NCBI GenBank assembly: GCA_026770585.1 | Contig: MU646913.1 | Location: forward strand, 201,061 to 212,383 | From: Baffinella frigidus | Lineage: Eukaryota; Cryptophyceae; Cryptomonadales; Baffinellaceae | DNA: 11,323 bases | Direction: 5' to 3' | In this document: in pieces, positions 5,299 to 11,323 of the stretch | Position numbering within the stretch: position 1 is the stretch's first letter | How the letters are laid out: each line of letters opens with the position of its first letter | Notes under the pieces: generated by a model | What the model was told of the DNA's origin: nothing | Databases searched by the model: none | What the model saw: only the letters and a program-made list of their open reading frames with translations | Program-made: the position numbers and the translations under genes

Positions 5299-6280
5299 TA
5301 AACACTTAACACTAAACACTAAACACTAAACACTTACTGACTCGTGTTGGTGGGCATTGACACGAGTGGGTGAGCTCTCACACGTGTGGATTGGCTCCGA
5401 CGCGTGTGACTTGCCCCTAACCCCTAACACCTGACTCCAAATCCCTAACCCCTAACCCCTAACCTTTAATCCCTAACCCCCAACTCCTAACCCCCAACCC
5501 CTTACACCAAACGTGACGCGTGAATGGCAATGCCGTTGGGCGCTGTAATGGGTGGGCGTTTGACAGTGCTAACGGTGATGGGTGCTAATGAGAGTGCTGA
5601 CGCAACTGGGCGATTAATTGAGTGTTTTAGGCGAGCCGAACACGTATACCGCCGCGTGGATAGGTGGGGTACGAGCCTGAGAGGACACCGACATGTCGCA
5701 TAAGTGTAAGTTAGAGACGTGCTGTCGCGCAACTGTAGGTGGGGGCGAATCCCTAAGAGTAGTTGTACTTAGGTAGACCCTACCGGAGACGAGTCGGTCT
5801 CCATGTGTCTTTTGTACAGCTGCACTCCGTACAACCACCTTTGTTTTGATGTCCTGCTGGTGTTTTTTTCTGACGTTTGGATTGCCCTTAACTTTGCTGA
5901 CGTCCGTACATTGGGGGGAACCCCTACACAACCACATCTCTCTCATTTCACCTCCGGTGTCTTGACTGATTCCACCTTACACCCCCACACAACCCCCCTC
6001 ACCTTGTGGGGTATCCGTGGTTGACGCTCTTATGCTCCAACCATGGGATACCATGAGCCTCAGTAAGGCTGACTTGGGTTCGGTGTGTGGGCGAGCGCGG
6101 TCTTCTGGATCAACTCAAGCGCCACAAGAAAACCACCCACTATCCCCTCTTCACGAGCCTCTGCACTGGAGAGCGAAAAGCGATCCGAAAGCAATCATGC
6201 TTTCTCTGCAGATCTTTTCTACGGAAAGGCGTGTCGCTGGGCCATGTTGGGAGCATTTAAAACCTCCAGGACCTAAAGGG
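5299..6280 (+). repeat. Large tandem repeat unit A (full length)
   Basis: In order: TAAACAC heptamers (5299-5336), GACGCGTGTGG units, CCCCTAA telomere-like heptamers (5415-5500), a GGGTGG/CTAACG block, a unique-like 600-bp part, and the terminal CCTAAAGG motif. Unit C (6761-7775) has the same order. A 50-bp segment at 5775-5824 is identical in C and holds the hairpin GGAGAC/GTCTCC (5785-5802). The frame from about 6026 to 6280 (LQPWDTMSL..., then SPLHEPLHWRAK) stays open in unit B but is shifted in C, and A/B differences look mostly amino-acid changing, so a functional protein is unlikely. Confidence 0.88.
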
Positions 6281-6324
6281 CACTGTGCGAAATCGAAACT
6301 GTGTCAACTCTGCTGACTCACACT

Positions 6325-6752
6325 GTTTCTGACGCTTGAATTATCCTTCACTTTTCTGACATCCGTACATTGGGGAGCTATTGGGTGAAAACCCTACACA
6401 ACCACATTTCTCTCCTTTCATCTTTGGTGTCTAACTGATTTCACTTCACCCCCCCTCACAATCACTCTCACCTTGTGGGGTATTCGTGATTGAAGCTCTT
6501 AAACTTCAACCATGGGATACCATGAGCCTCATTAAGGCTGACTTGGGTTCGGTGCGTGTAAGTGAGCATGGGAGCGGCATCGCATACCTTCACCCACCCC
6601 AAGAGAACCACCCTGTATCCCCTCTTCACGAGCCTCTGCACTGGAGAGCTAAACGCGATCCGAAAGCAAAAATGCTTCCTCTGCAGATCCCTTCTACGAA
6701 ACGGCGTGTCGTTGGCATATGTTGGGAGCATTTAAAACCTAAAGGACCTAAA
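6325..6752 (+). repeat. Large tandem repeat unit B (left-truncated)
   Basis: Aligns with the right 40% of units A and C, starting at TTTCTGACGCTTG (compared with 5867 in A) and ending at CCTAAAGGACCTAAA. The left part, including telomere-like heptamers, is absent. A spacer of about 44 bases separates it from A. Truncation on one side with an intact end could reflect retroposition or unequal recombination. Confidence 0.88.
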
Positions 6753-6760
6753 AGTGCAGA

Positions 6761-7775
6761 TAAACACTAAACGCTAGACACTAAACACTAAACACTAAAC
6801 ACTAAACACTAAACTCTAAACTCTAACAGACGCGTGTGGACGGGCATTGAAGCGTGTGGGTGAGCTCTGATGCGTGTGGACTGGCTCTGACGCGTGTGGC
6901 CTAACCCCTAACCTCTAACCCCTAACCCCCAACTCCTAAGCCCTAATCCCTAACGTTGCGCGTGAATGCTAATGTGGGTGGGCACTGTAACGGGTGGGTT
7001 CTTGCCAGTGCTAACGGGGGTGGGTACTAAAGGGGGTGGGTGCTAACGCGGGTGGGCTCTAACGCATGTGGGGGGCTAACAGAGAGGAGCATACGGCGAT
7101 TAGTTAAATCCCTGAGGGAAGAAGTAGACCAGTAGACCGCCGCATAGATAAAGATGGAGAATGAGCATGAGAAGATATCGCCATGTCGCATAAGTGTAAG
7201 CTAGGGACATGCTGTCACGGAACTGTAGGTGGAGACGAATCCCTAAGAGTAGCTGTACCCACGCAGACCCTACCGGAGACGAGTCGGTCTCCATGTGTCT
7301 TTTGTACAGCTGCATTCTGTACAGTCACCTTTGTTGTTGATGTCCTGCTGTTGTTGTTTTCTGACGCTTGGATTGCCCTTAACTTTGCTGACGTCCGTAC
7401 ATTTGAAGAAACCCCTACACAACCACATTTCTCTCATTTCACCTCTGGTGTCTGGCTGATCTCATCTCACCCCCCCACACACAATCCCTCTCACCTTGTG
7501 GGGTATCCGTGCCTGGAGCTCTTATACTTCAGCCATGGGATACCATGAGCCTCGCACAGGCTGACGTGGGTTCGGTGTGTGTGCGGACGCGCTCCTATTT
7601 TGGAAGCAATCAAAGACCCCCAACAGAGCCACCCTGTATCCCCTCTTCACGAGCCTCTGCACTGGAGAGCGAAACGCGATCCGAAAGCAAAAATGCTTTC
7701 TCTGCAGACCCCTTCTACGGAAAGGCGTGTCGTTGGCGTAGGTTGGGAGCATTTAAACCCTAAAGGACCTAAAGG
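6761..7775 (+). repeat. Large tandem repeat unit C (full length)
   Basis: Collinear with unit A: TAAACAC heptamers (6761-6826), GACGCGTGTGG units (6829-6900), CCCCTAA tract (6901-6955), GGGTGGG/CTAACG block (6975-7080), shared core with GGAGAC/GTCTCC hairpin (7275-7292), CCATGGGATACCATG (7533-7547) and the CCTAAAGG end. The A-to-C distance is 1490-1492 bases. Relative to A and B it carries a one-base frame change near 7610-7625. No gene is called. Confidence 0.88.
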
Positions 7776-7843
7776 ATCCCTTCTACGGAACGGCGTGTCG
7801 TTGGCATATGTTGGGCGAAATTAAAACCTTAAGGACCTAAAGG
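7776..7843 (+). repeat. Terminal fragment D of the large repeat unit
   Basis: Repeats the last ~67 bases of a unit directly after unit C (ATCCCTTCTACGGAACGGCG to GGACCTAAAGG). It resembles unit B (GTTGGCATATGTTGGG) more than its neighbour C (GTTGGCGTAGGTTGGG), so it was not made by simple duplication of the end of C. Confidence 0.88.
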
Positions 7844-8166
7844 TTCAGGCCAAGGCCCGTCACGTCTCCCGCGGCTGTGCTCACCACGGCGTATCGTCCC
7901 AACGGAGCCAGAAACGTCCTTTACGTGCGTGCTGCTGTATGACGTTCCTTAAAGCTCCAATAGCTCCAATAGCTCCAATTCTGGAACCAGGTTGTCGAGT
8001 TTGCAAATTACCATGTCTGAGAAAGCTCCAATCGCCTGGACGGATCTCACGGCGGAGGGCGGGAGAAGGGCGAGAAGCGAGGGAGCTGCATGGGGAGGTC
8101 TATTTTGGGGTCGCCTGACCCGGATTTTGCCTGTCCTCACGAGGACAGAAGGGCGAGAAGCGAGGG
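7844..8166. other. Gene-free interval with 9-bp and 20-bp direct repeats
   Basis: AGCTCCAAT is repeated three times at 7953-7979, with a fourth instance near 8025. An exact 20-bp repeat AGAAGGGCGAGAAGCGAGGG occurs at 8064-8083 and 8147-8166. Just before the second copy is the palindrome CTGTCCTC-AC-GAGGACAG (8131-8148). No recognisable protein is encoded. Confidence 0.75.
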
Positions 8167-8476
8167 CGGAACGCGGAGGTGCGGCCAACTTCTTTCAAGA
8201 GTCAACCCTGGGCTGCGGTTGCCTCCAAAAGTCGATTCGTCAACTTAAAAACGCAAGATTGCTTAGATGGGATACTGGGAGAACAAGTCAGTCCACACGG
8301 AATTTGTACCAAATTTCCGAAATTTCGATTTTTCTGTAAGGAGAATATCCACTTATGAACTTTCAGAATCTGACGATCTCGTTTACAAAGCAGTCAACTC
8401 TAACAGTCTTGCGTGGAGACAGATTGACCAAGAACGGCTCAAAGGGAAGCAACGGGGGTGTACCTTGTCCAAGCTT
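8167..8476 (+). other. Mostly unique interval with 32-bp dispersed repeat
   Basis: Positions 8215-8246 match 4326-4357 with two differences. The remainder looks unique and less GC-rich. A 76-codon frame from an ATG at 8267 to a stop at 8495-8497 has balanced composition (for example RRISTYELSESDDLVYKAV) but no domain that I recognise. Its end overlaps another dispersed repeat. It could be a relic exon or chance. Confidence 0.4.
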
Positions 8477-8530
8477 ACAGGGCAACATCGCTCATGAGGA
8501 ACCACACACCACAGAACCACCGTAGGGCCA
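8477..8530 (+). repeat. Dispersed CTCGCTCA/CCACCGTAGGGC repeat, copy i
   Basis: ACAGGGCAACATCGCTCATGAGGAACCAC, then AGAACCACCGTAGGGC, aligns with 9248-9311 and 9639-9700 in the same order with substitutions and small gaps. Confidence 0.6.
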
Positions 8531-8597
8531 GAGATAAGCCTATTGCAAGGTCCACGGGTGGTGAGCATCAGTTTGAGCGAAGTACCCATGTAGGTAC

Positions 8598-8737
8598 GAA
8601 CCTATCGGCAGGCTCTTAGACTATTGTATCACTCAACTCAAGGCTCAAGGGCCTATTTAGGACCTGTATCGAGAGTAATAAAGAAGAAGAAGAAGAAGAA
8701 GAAGAAGAAGAAGAAGAAAAAGAAGAACCCATCGCCA
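8598..8737 (+). mobile_element. Short retroposon with (AAG)n tail, copy 2, with 13-bp target duplication
   Basis: The insert 8611-8724 begins GGCTCTTAGACTATTG and matches copy 1 (from 2014) almost base for base through GAGAGTAATAAAG. It has a longer tail of about 13 AAG units with one interruption. The flanks GAACCTATCGGCA (8598-8610) and GAACCCATCGCCA (8725-8737) agree at 11 of 13 positions, a slightly decayed target duplication that begins exactly at the element boundaries. It lacks the first 30 bases of copy 1, as expected from 5' truncation during reverse transcription. Confidence 0.85.
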
Positions 8738-8884
8738 CAACTTAGCAGGCGCCCAGCTCCTTTCCCCCCAGAAATCCGGGGGGGAATCCGTTGGAACCCA
8801 TGACAATGGATAAGATTCTAGTACAAATCGATCAGATGGACTGTATCTGTGAAGCCCCTGGTGGCTGCTAAGTGGTGTGAGTCC
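8738..8884. other. Unique interval, one strong hairpin
   Basis: TTCCCCCC and GGGGGGGAA (8761-8785) pair around a seven- to eight-base loop. I see no gene or other repeat. Confidence 0.5.
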
Positions 8885-8980
8885 TTGGTTGTGAGGGCTC
8901 AGGGTTGAGGGCGAACCATGTTCACGTTGACGTTTATGTTTCAGGTTTCAGGGTGTAGTGTTTAGGCGCGTTCATGTTAA
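8885..8980 (+). repeat. Degenerate G-rich telomere-like leader
   Basis: Scattered GTGAGGGCTCAGGGTTGAGGG, TTTCAGGGTGTAGTG and TTTAGGCGCG units lead into the regular heptamer array that follows. Confidence 0.6.
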
Positions 8981-9085
8981 GGGTGTAGGGTGTAGGGTGT
9001 AGGGTGCAGGGTGCAGGGTGTAGGGTGTGGGGTGTAGGGTGTAGGGTGTAGGGTGTAGGGTGTAGGGTGTAGGGTGTAGGGTGTA
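8981..9085 (+). repeat. Regular variant telomere array (GGGTGTA)15
   Basis: Fifteen heptamers in perfect register: twelve GGGTGTA, two GGGTGCA and one GGGTGTG. This is the TGTAGGG variant of TTTAGGG, far more homogeneous than the other telomere-like tracts here. The array stops abruptly at GAGTCGTTCGAC. Confidence 0.97.
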
Positions 9086-9247
9086 GAGTCGTTCGACCGG
9101 GTGGATGCAGATGGAGAGTAGAGCGTGCCGTAGCGTGCTACGGAGTACCCGTACCCGAACGCATACCCGGATCCGGGGGGCAGTCGCACTCTTAGAGACA
9201 GGCTCCGCCTAGCAAGATACCCCGCCTCCACTACTGATATGTGCTGG
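9086..9247. other. Unique interval with perfect small hairpin
   Basis: CCGTAGC-GT-GCTACGG at 9128-9143 is a perfect 7-bp stem. GTACCCGTACCCGAACGCATACCCGG (9146-9171) repeats an ACCC motif. No gene is seen. Confidence 0.5.
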
Positions 9248-9320
9248 CAGGCTACAGGGGTACCTCGCTCACAAGAAACCACCCCGCCGCCCCTAGGACC
9301 ACCCTAGGACCCTAGGCATG
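9248..9320 (+). repeat. Dispersed CTCGCTCA/CCACCGTAGGGC repeat, copy ii, with CCTAGGACC repeats
   Basis: CAGGCTACAGGGGTACCTCGCTCACAAG, then ACCAC and AGGACCACC, matches copies i and iii. It continues into a short tandem of CCCTAGGACCA, CCCTAGGA and CCCTAGGC (9290-9318). The same CCTAGGACC core occurs in the palindrome arms at 1072-1233 and near 9752 and 9823. Confidence 0.65.
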
Positions 9321-9672
9321 GTCCTACTGCACCCTCCACCCTCCAACTATCACCCTAGAAGATGTTCGGCAGCTTCATTCAGAGAGAGAGAACTTTACTA
9401 CTACCAACACGGCCGCATCCGCTTTAGGTCCTTTAGGTTCTTTTAACTCCCACCATGGGCGGACACCGGAACTTATCCTGCAGAAAGGCCATGCGTACAC
9501 ACTATGAAATCACGCGAGTGTTCTCACTCGCATTCTTGCCCGCCTGGGTTGTTTCTGTCCCAGCTCAGTACTTGTTATTCAATAAAGCAACACTCTTTCT
9601 CGTTCTCATTCTACACGCCATCTCGCAGCCATGCTATTCAGGCTGCGTGGGTACCTCGCTCATAAGGAGCCA
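9321..9672 (+). other. Mostly unique interval, no confident gene
   Basis: Contains an inverted CCTAAAGG motif (9422-9439), then an ATG in good eukaryotic context (ACCATGGGC, 9455) opening a 91-codon frame to 9730. That frame has a hydrophobic middle (VFSLAFLPAWVVS and LFLVLILHAIS), an internal AATAAA at 9581-9586, and an end lying within repeat and palindrome DNA. I recognise no family and think it is probably chance. GCAGCC/GGCTGC (9625-9646) forms a hairpin. Confidence 0.35.
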
Positions 9673-9700
9673 CGAACCCCCCAGGACCACCGTAGGGCTA
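9639..9700 (+). repeat. Dispersed CTCGCTCA/CCACCGTAGGGC repeat, copy iii
   Basis: CAGGCTGCGTGGGTACCTCGCTCATAAGGAGCCAC followed by AGGACCACCGTAGGGC. Its right half forms the left arm of the palindrome at 9673-9838, so palindrome and repeat are physically linked here. Confidence 0.65.
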
Positions 9701-9838
9701 TCCCTTAAGTGGCCATGCGGTCAAATTTGATCGCAAAGAGCTCGTAGGCAGGTCCTAGGGCCCTACGGTAGGGCGTATGAGCCTACTCGCCACTTAAGGG
9801 ATAGGTGCAGGCCTACTGTAGGGTCCTAGGGGGGTTCG
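9673..9838. repeat. Fold-back palindrome with CCTACGGTAGG core
   Basis: The left arm 9673-9713 (CGAACCCCCC, AGGACC, GTAGG, CTATCCCTTAAGTGGC) pairs with the right arm 9789-9838. The ends CGAACCCCCC and the inner 15-base TATCCCTTAAGTGGC are exact, and the right arm has about nine extra bases. The interior holds GGTCCTAGG and CCCTACGGTAGGG (9761-9773), and CTCGTAGGC pairs with GCCTACTCG (9741 and 9781). It resembles the elements at 643-783 and 1072-1233 in its motifs. Confidence 0.88.
9717..9734. other. 18-bp near-perfect palindrome GCGGTCAAATTTGATCGC
   Basis: One asymmetric pair in 18 bases. It shares GGTCAAATTTGA with the 14-bp palindrome at 4379-4392. It sits off-centre within the fold-back element. 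Confidence 0.65.
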
Positions 9839-9859
9839 CCGTGCCCACCGTTAGAATGG

Positions 9860-9960
9860 AGGTTTAGGGTCTAGGGGGTGGGGTTTAGAGTTTAGGGTGT
9901 AGGGTGTAGGGTTTAGGGTTTAGGGTTTGGGGTTTAGGGTTTAGGGTTTGGGGTGTAGGG
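9860..9960 (+). repeat. Telomere-like tract, TTTAGGG orientation
   Basis: Exact TTTAGGG units mixed with GTGTAGGG, TTTGGGG and TTTAGAG. The left edge lies about 20 bases from the palindrome end. After it, CTATCC-CA-GGATAG (9977-9990) forms a small perfect hairpin. Confidence 0.92.
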
Positions 9961-10034
9961 CTCCCCCGAGGCGAGCCTATCCCAGGATAGTCCTCACACT
10001 GAGCGTGATCCACTTGGTGGCCACTTATGTCTGA

Positions 10035-10076
10035 AAGTGGACCGCTCTAAGTAGACCGCACTAAGTGGACGACGCT
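10035..10076 (+). repeat. 14-bp tandem repeat, three units
   Basis: AAGTGGACCGCTCT, AAGTAGACCGCACT and AAGTGGACGACGCT in direct succession. CCACTT occurs twice on the top strand just upstream (10010-10026), in inverted orientation to AAGTGG. Confidence 0.85.
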
Positions 10077-10145
10077 CTCCGTGCCTCCGCGGCGCACCTC
10101 ACGTGCGGGAAACGGCTCAAAGGGGAACAGGCATCTCCGTTACGC

Positions 10146-10198
10146 GCGAGTAACGGTTGCCGTTATTCGGGCGTAACGGTCACGGTTACCGCTCGGAC
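10146..10198 (+). repeat. Diverged GTAACGGTTATTCG repeat, outlying copies
   Basis: GCGAGTAACGGTTGCCGTTATTCGG and GCGTAACGGTCACGGTTACCGC are two diverged relatives of the 23-bp unit found at 10328-10413. Unique sequence lies between (10199-10327), including CCAAAA/TTTTGG (10242-10262), and has no gene. Confidence 0.75.
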
Positions 10199-10327
10199 GA
10201 CTACCATTCACATCTCCCCCGGACATTCGGGGATAACATGACCAAAAATTGCTGACTTTTGGCATGTTTCTTAAGAAACAATCCGGTAATTAACTTTGGA
10301 CTGTTCCCCGTAGTGTTCCGAGTGGTT

Positions 10328-10413
10328 GAGCGTAACGGTAACGGTTATTCGAGCGAAACGGTAACGGTTATTCGAGTGTAACGATAACGGTTATTCGAGC
10401 GTAATTGTATCGG
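10328..10413 (+). repeat. 23-bp minisatellite, three and a half units, rich in TAACGG
   Basis: Units at 10328-10350, 10351-10373 and 10374-10396 of the form GAGCGTAACGGTAACGGTTATTC with one to three changes, and a partial unit to 10413. Each full unit carries two TAACGG-type or closely related cores. Confidence 0.93.
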
Positions 10414-10461
10414 CCTCGAAGGACGGGCATATATCCTGCAGTCCCGATATCACTGACCTGG

Positions 10462-10793
10462 TTTATGGTTCATGGTTTGGGGTTTACGGTTTACGGTTTA
10501 CGGTTTAGGGGTTGAGGGTTTGGGGGTTGGGGTTTGGGGTTTGGGGGTTGGGGTTTGGGGTTTGGGTATTGGGATTTGGGGTTTACAGTTTAGCGTTTAG
10601 GGTTTGAGGTTGGGGGATTAGGTTTTGGGGGTTTAGGGTTTAGGGTTCAGGGGTTTGGGTTTAGGGTTTAGGGTTAAGGGTTTAGGGTTTAGGGTTTAGG
10701 GTTTAGGTTTTAGGGTTTAGGGTTTAGGGTTTGGGGTTTAAGGCTTCGTGTTCAGGGTTTATGTTTTAGGGCTTGGGGTTTAGGGTTGAGACC
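10462..10793 (+). repeat. Long degenerate telomere-like tract, TTTAGGG orientation
   Basis: The longest G-strand tract in the window. Its left part uses GGTTTACGGTTTACGG, the middle TTTGGGG and TTGGGGG, and the right (10638-10730) mostly exact TTTAGGG. Many G-tracts make it quadruplex-prone on this strand. There is no coding content. Confidence 0.95.
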
Positions 10794-10842
10794 ACGATGC
10801 CCGAAGGGAGTTTGAGGAGGGAGAGGGGTTACTGACGCCCCC

Positions 10843-10907
10843 TGGTTTAGGGTTTAGAGTTTAGGTTTCAGGGTTGAGGGTTCAAGGTTTATGGTTTGGA
10901 GGTTACA
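10843..10907 (+). repeat. Short telomere-like tract
   Basis: GGTTTAGGGTTTAGAGTTTAGG and more diverged units continue the previous tract after about 50 bases of unrelated sequence containing GAGGAGGGAGAGGGG (10794-10842). Confidence 0.85.
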
Positions 10908-11062
10908 TGAGAAGGTCGTCTCGAGGCACCCCGCGTCTGTTGAGGTCACCAGGGGCTGCCTGCCAACCCACATTCCAAAGTTGACGGATTTGTACCGCTC
11001 CGATTTCGGAGTTCAGAACGCGACGTTTCGTTAGAAAGGTGTTTCGTGGAACAAAATCCACG
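10908..11062. other. Unique interval with two perfect hairpins
   Basis: CTCCGA-TT-TCGGAG (10998-11011) and CGTGGA-ACAAAA-TCCACG (11045-11062). An AAGTTGACGGAT site at 10978-10989 matches the unit of the following array. No gene is seen. Confidence 0.6.
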
Positions 11063-11116
11063 TTGTTGACGGATCCACGAAAGTTGACGGATCTACGAAA
11101 GTTGACGGGTCCACTT
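11063..11116 (+). repeat. 18-bp tandem repeat, three units, AAGTTGACGGATCYACGA
   Basis: Units at 11063-11080, 11081-11098 and 11099-11116. The middle unit reads AAGTTGACGGATCTACGA and its neighbours differ by a few bases. An 18-bp period leaves frames open, which explains the repeated VDPSTF on the minus strand without implying a gene. Sequence 11117-11255 shows nothing further. Confidence 0.92.
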
Positions 11117-11255
11117 TCCGCACGTTTGGAGCCCAGCTTTCGTCGAGGTTAGTAAGTTGATCACTTTTCAGAAGGTTTGCAGTGAACAAAGAAGAAAAGA
11201 GGGAGTGTTGCACTTTTCTCTTTGGAAGGGGCGGCACCGTTGGAAGTGGCTGACG

Positions 11256-11308
11256 GGCTATTCCTAAGTTGACATGCTGAGGGTCTTAGTACAAATCTGT
11301 CAACTTTG
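11256..11308 (+). repeat. AAGTTGAC hairpin repeat, second copy
   Basis: GGGCTATTCCTAAGTTGACATGC followed by TACAAATCTGTCAACTTTGGG, matching 2669-2718. AAGTTGAC (11266-11273) and GTCAACTT (11299-11306) form the stem around 25 bases. The rest of the dispersed repeat seen at 2634-2668 is absent, so the hairpin half can occur separately. Confidence 0.8.
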
Positions 11309-11323
11309 GGCGCACCTCTGGAA

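Noticed and set aside
8267-8497. 76-codon frame with balanced composition
   Set aside because: Too short to judge without homologues, and its end overlaps a dispersed repeat. Kept only as a remark in the interval description.
8977-9282. Minus-strand frame with YTLHPTP repeats
   Set aside because: The peptide repeat is simply the translation of the TGTAGGG heptamer array.
9571-9666. AATAAA followed by a CT-rich stretch, resembling an LTR end
   Set aside because: No second LTR, primer-binding site or TG...CA termini with a target duplication could be found.
9455-9730. 91-codon frame with a good ATG context and a hydrophobic middle
   Set aside because: It contains AATAAA inside the frame, and its last third is a dispersed repeat and palindrome arm. 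There is no recognisable family, so it is not called as a gene.
11031-11237. Minus-strand frame with VDPSTF repeats
   Set aside because: The 18-bp period of the DNA repeat gives a six-residue peptide repeat. There is no independent sign of coding.

Overview
This window looks like gene-poor nuclear DNA from a eukaryote. No bacterial-type genes, rRNA, tRNA or CRISPR array can be recognised. Long degenerate tracts of the heptamer TTTAGGG/CCCTAAA, the telomere repeat typical of plants, many algae, dinoflagellates and chromerids, occur in several places. With the abundant microsatellites, minisatellites, fold-back palindromes and short transposons they suggest subtelomeric or heterochromatic DNA of a protist or alga. 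I cannot name the species. No open reading frame in the window convinces me as a gene. The longest ones lie in GC-rich or repeat sequence and run into telomere-like repeats.

Layout. 1-640: an (AT)n tract, a 13-bp minisatellite, then C-strand telomere-like sequence. 640-1240: two fold-back palindromes, the second with 65-bp arms differing at one base. 1240-2720: a mosaic of a short dispersed repeat (core CGCGCCCCCCACTGCC). One copy of it is interrupted first by a retroposon with an (AAG)n tail and a 10-bp target duplication, then by a 203-bp inverted-repeat transposon with a 6-bp target duplication. Two related palindromes lie in the same stretch. 2755-3840: telomere-like G-strand sequence passing into a GC-rich stretch. 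3858-4400: a 38-bp-stem hairpin, a second inverted-repeat transposon copy in reverse orientation, and short palindromes. 4590-5300: GC-rich sequence with an internal duplication of about 160 bp, then a GACGCGTGTGG-type array.

5299-7843: a tandem family of a roughly 1-kb unit (A full, B truncated at its left end, C full, D a terminal fragment). Each full unit starts with variant telomere heptamers and all end in a CCTAAAGGACCTAAAGG motif. 7844-9320: mostly unique DNA with a second retroposon copy that has a 13-bp target duplication, and a pure 15-unit TGTAGGG array. 9320-9960: a further large palindrome and telomere-like sequence. 9960-11323: 14-bp, 23-bp and 18-bp tandem arrays, a long TTTAGGG-like tract, and a hairpin repeat also present near 2700.

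The parts appear to work not as a gene set but as layered repeat families. The clearest results are two retroposon insertions, two copies of a short inverted-repeat transposon, a fold-back palindrome class sharing CCTACGGTAGG or CCACCA-CCCTC modules, and an 8-mer, AAGTTGAC, that recurs 13 times, often in inverted pairs.
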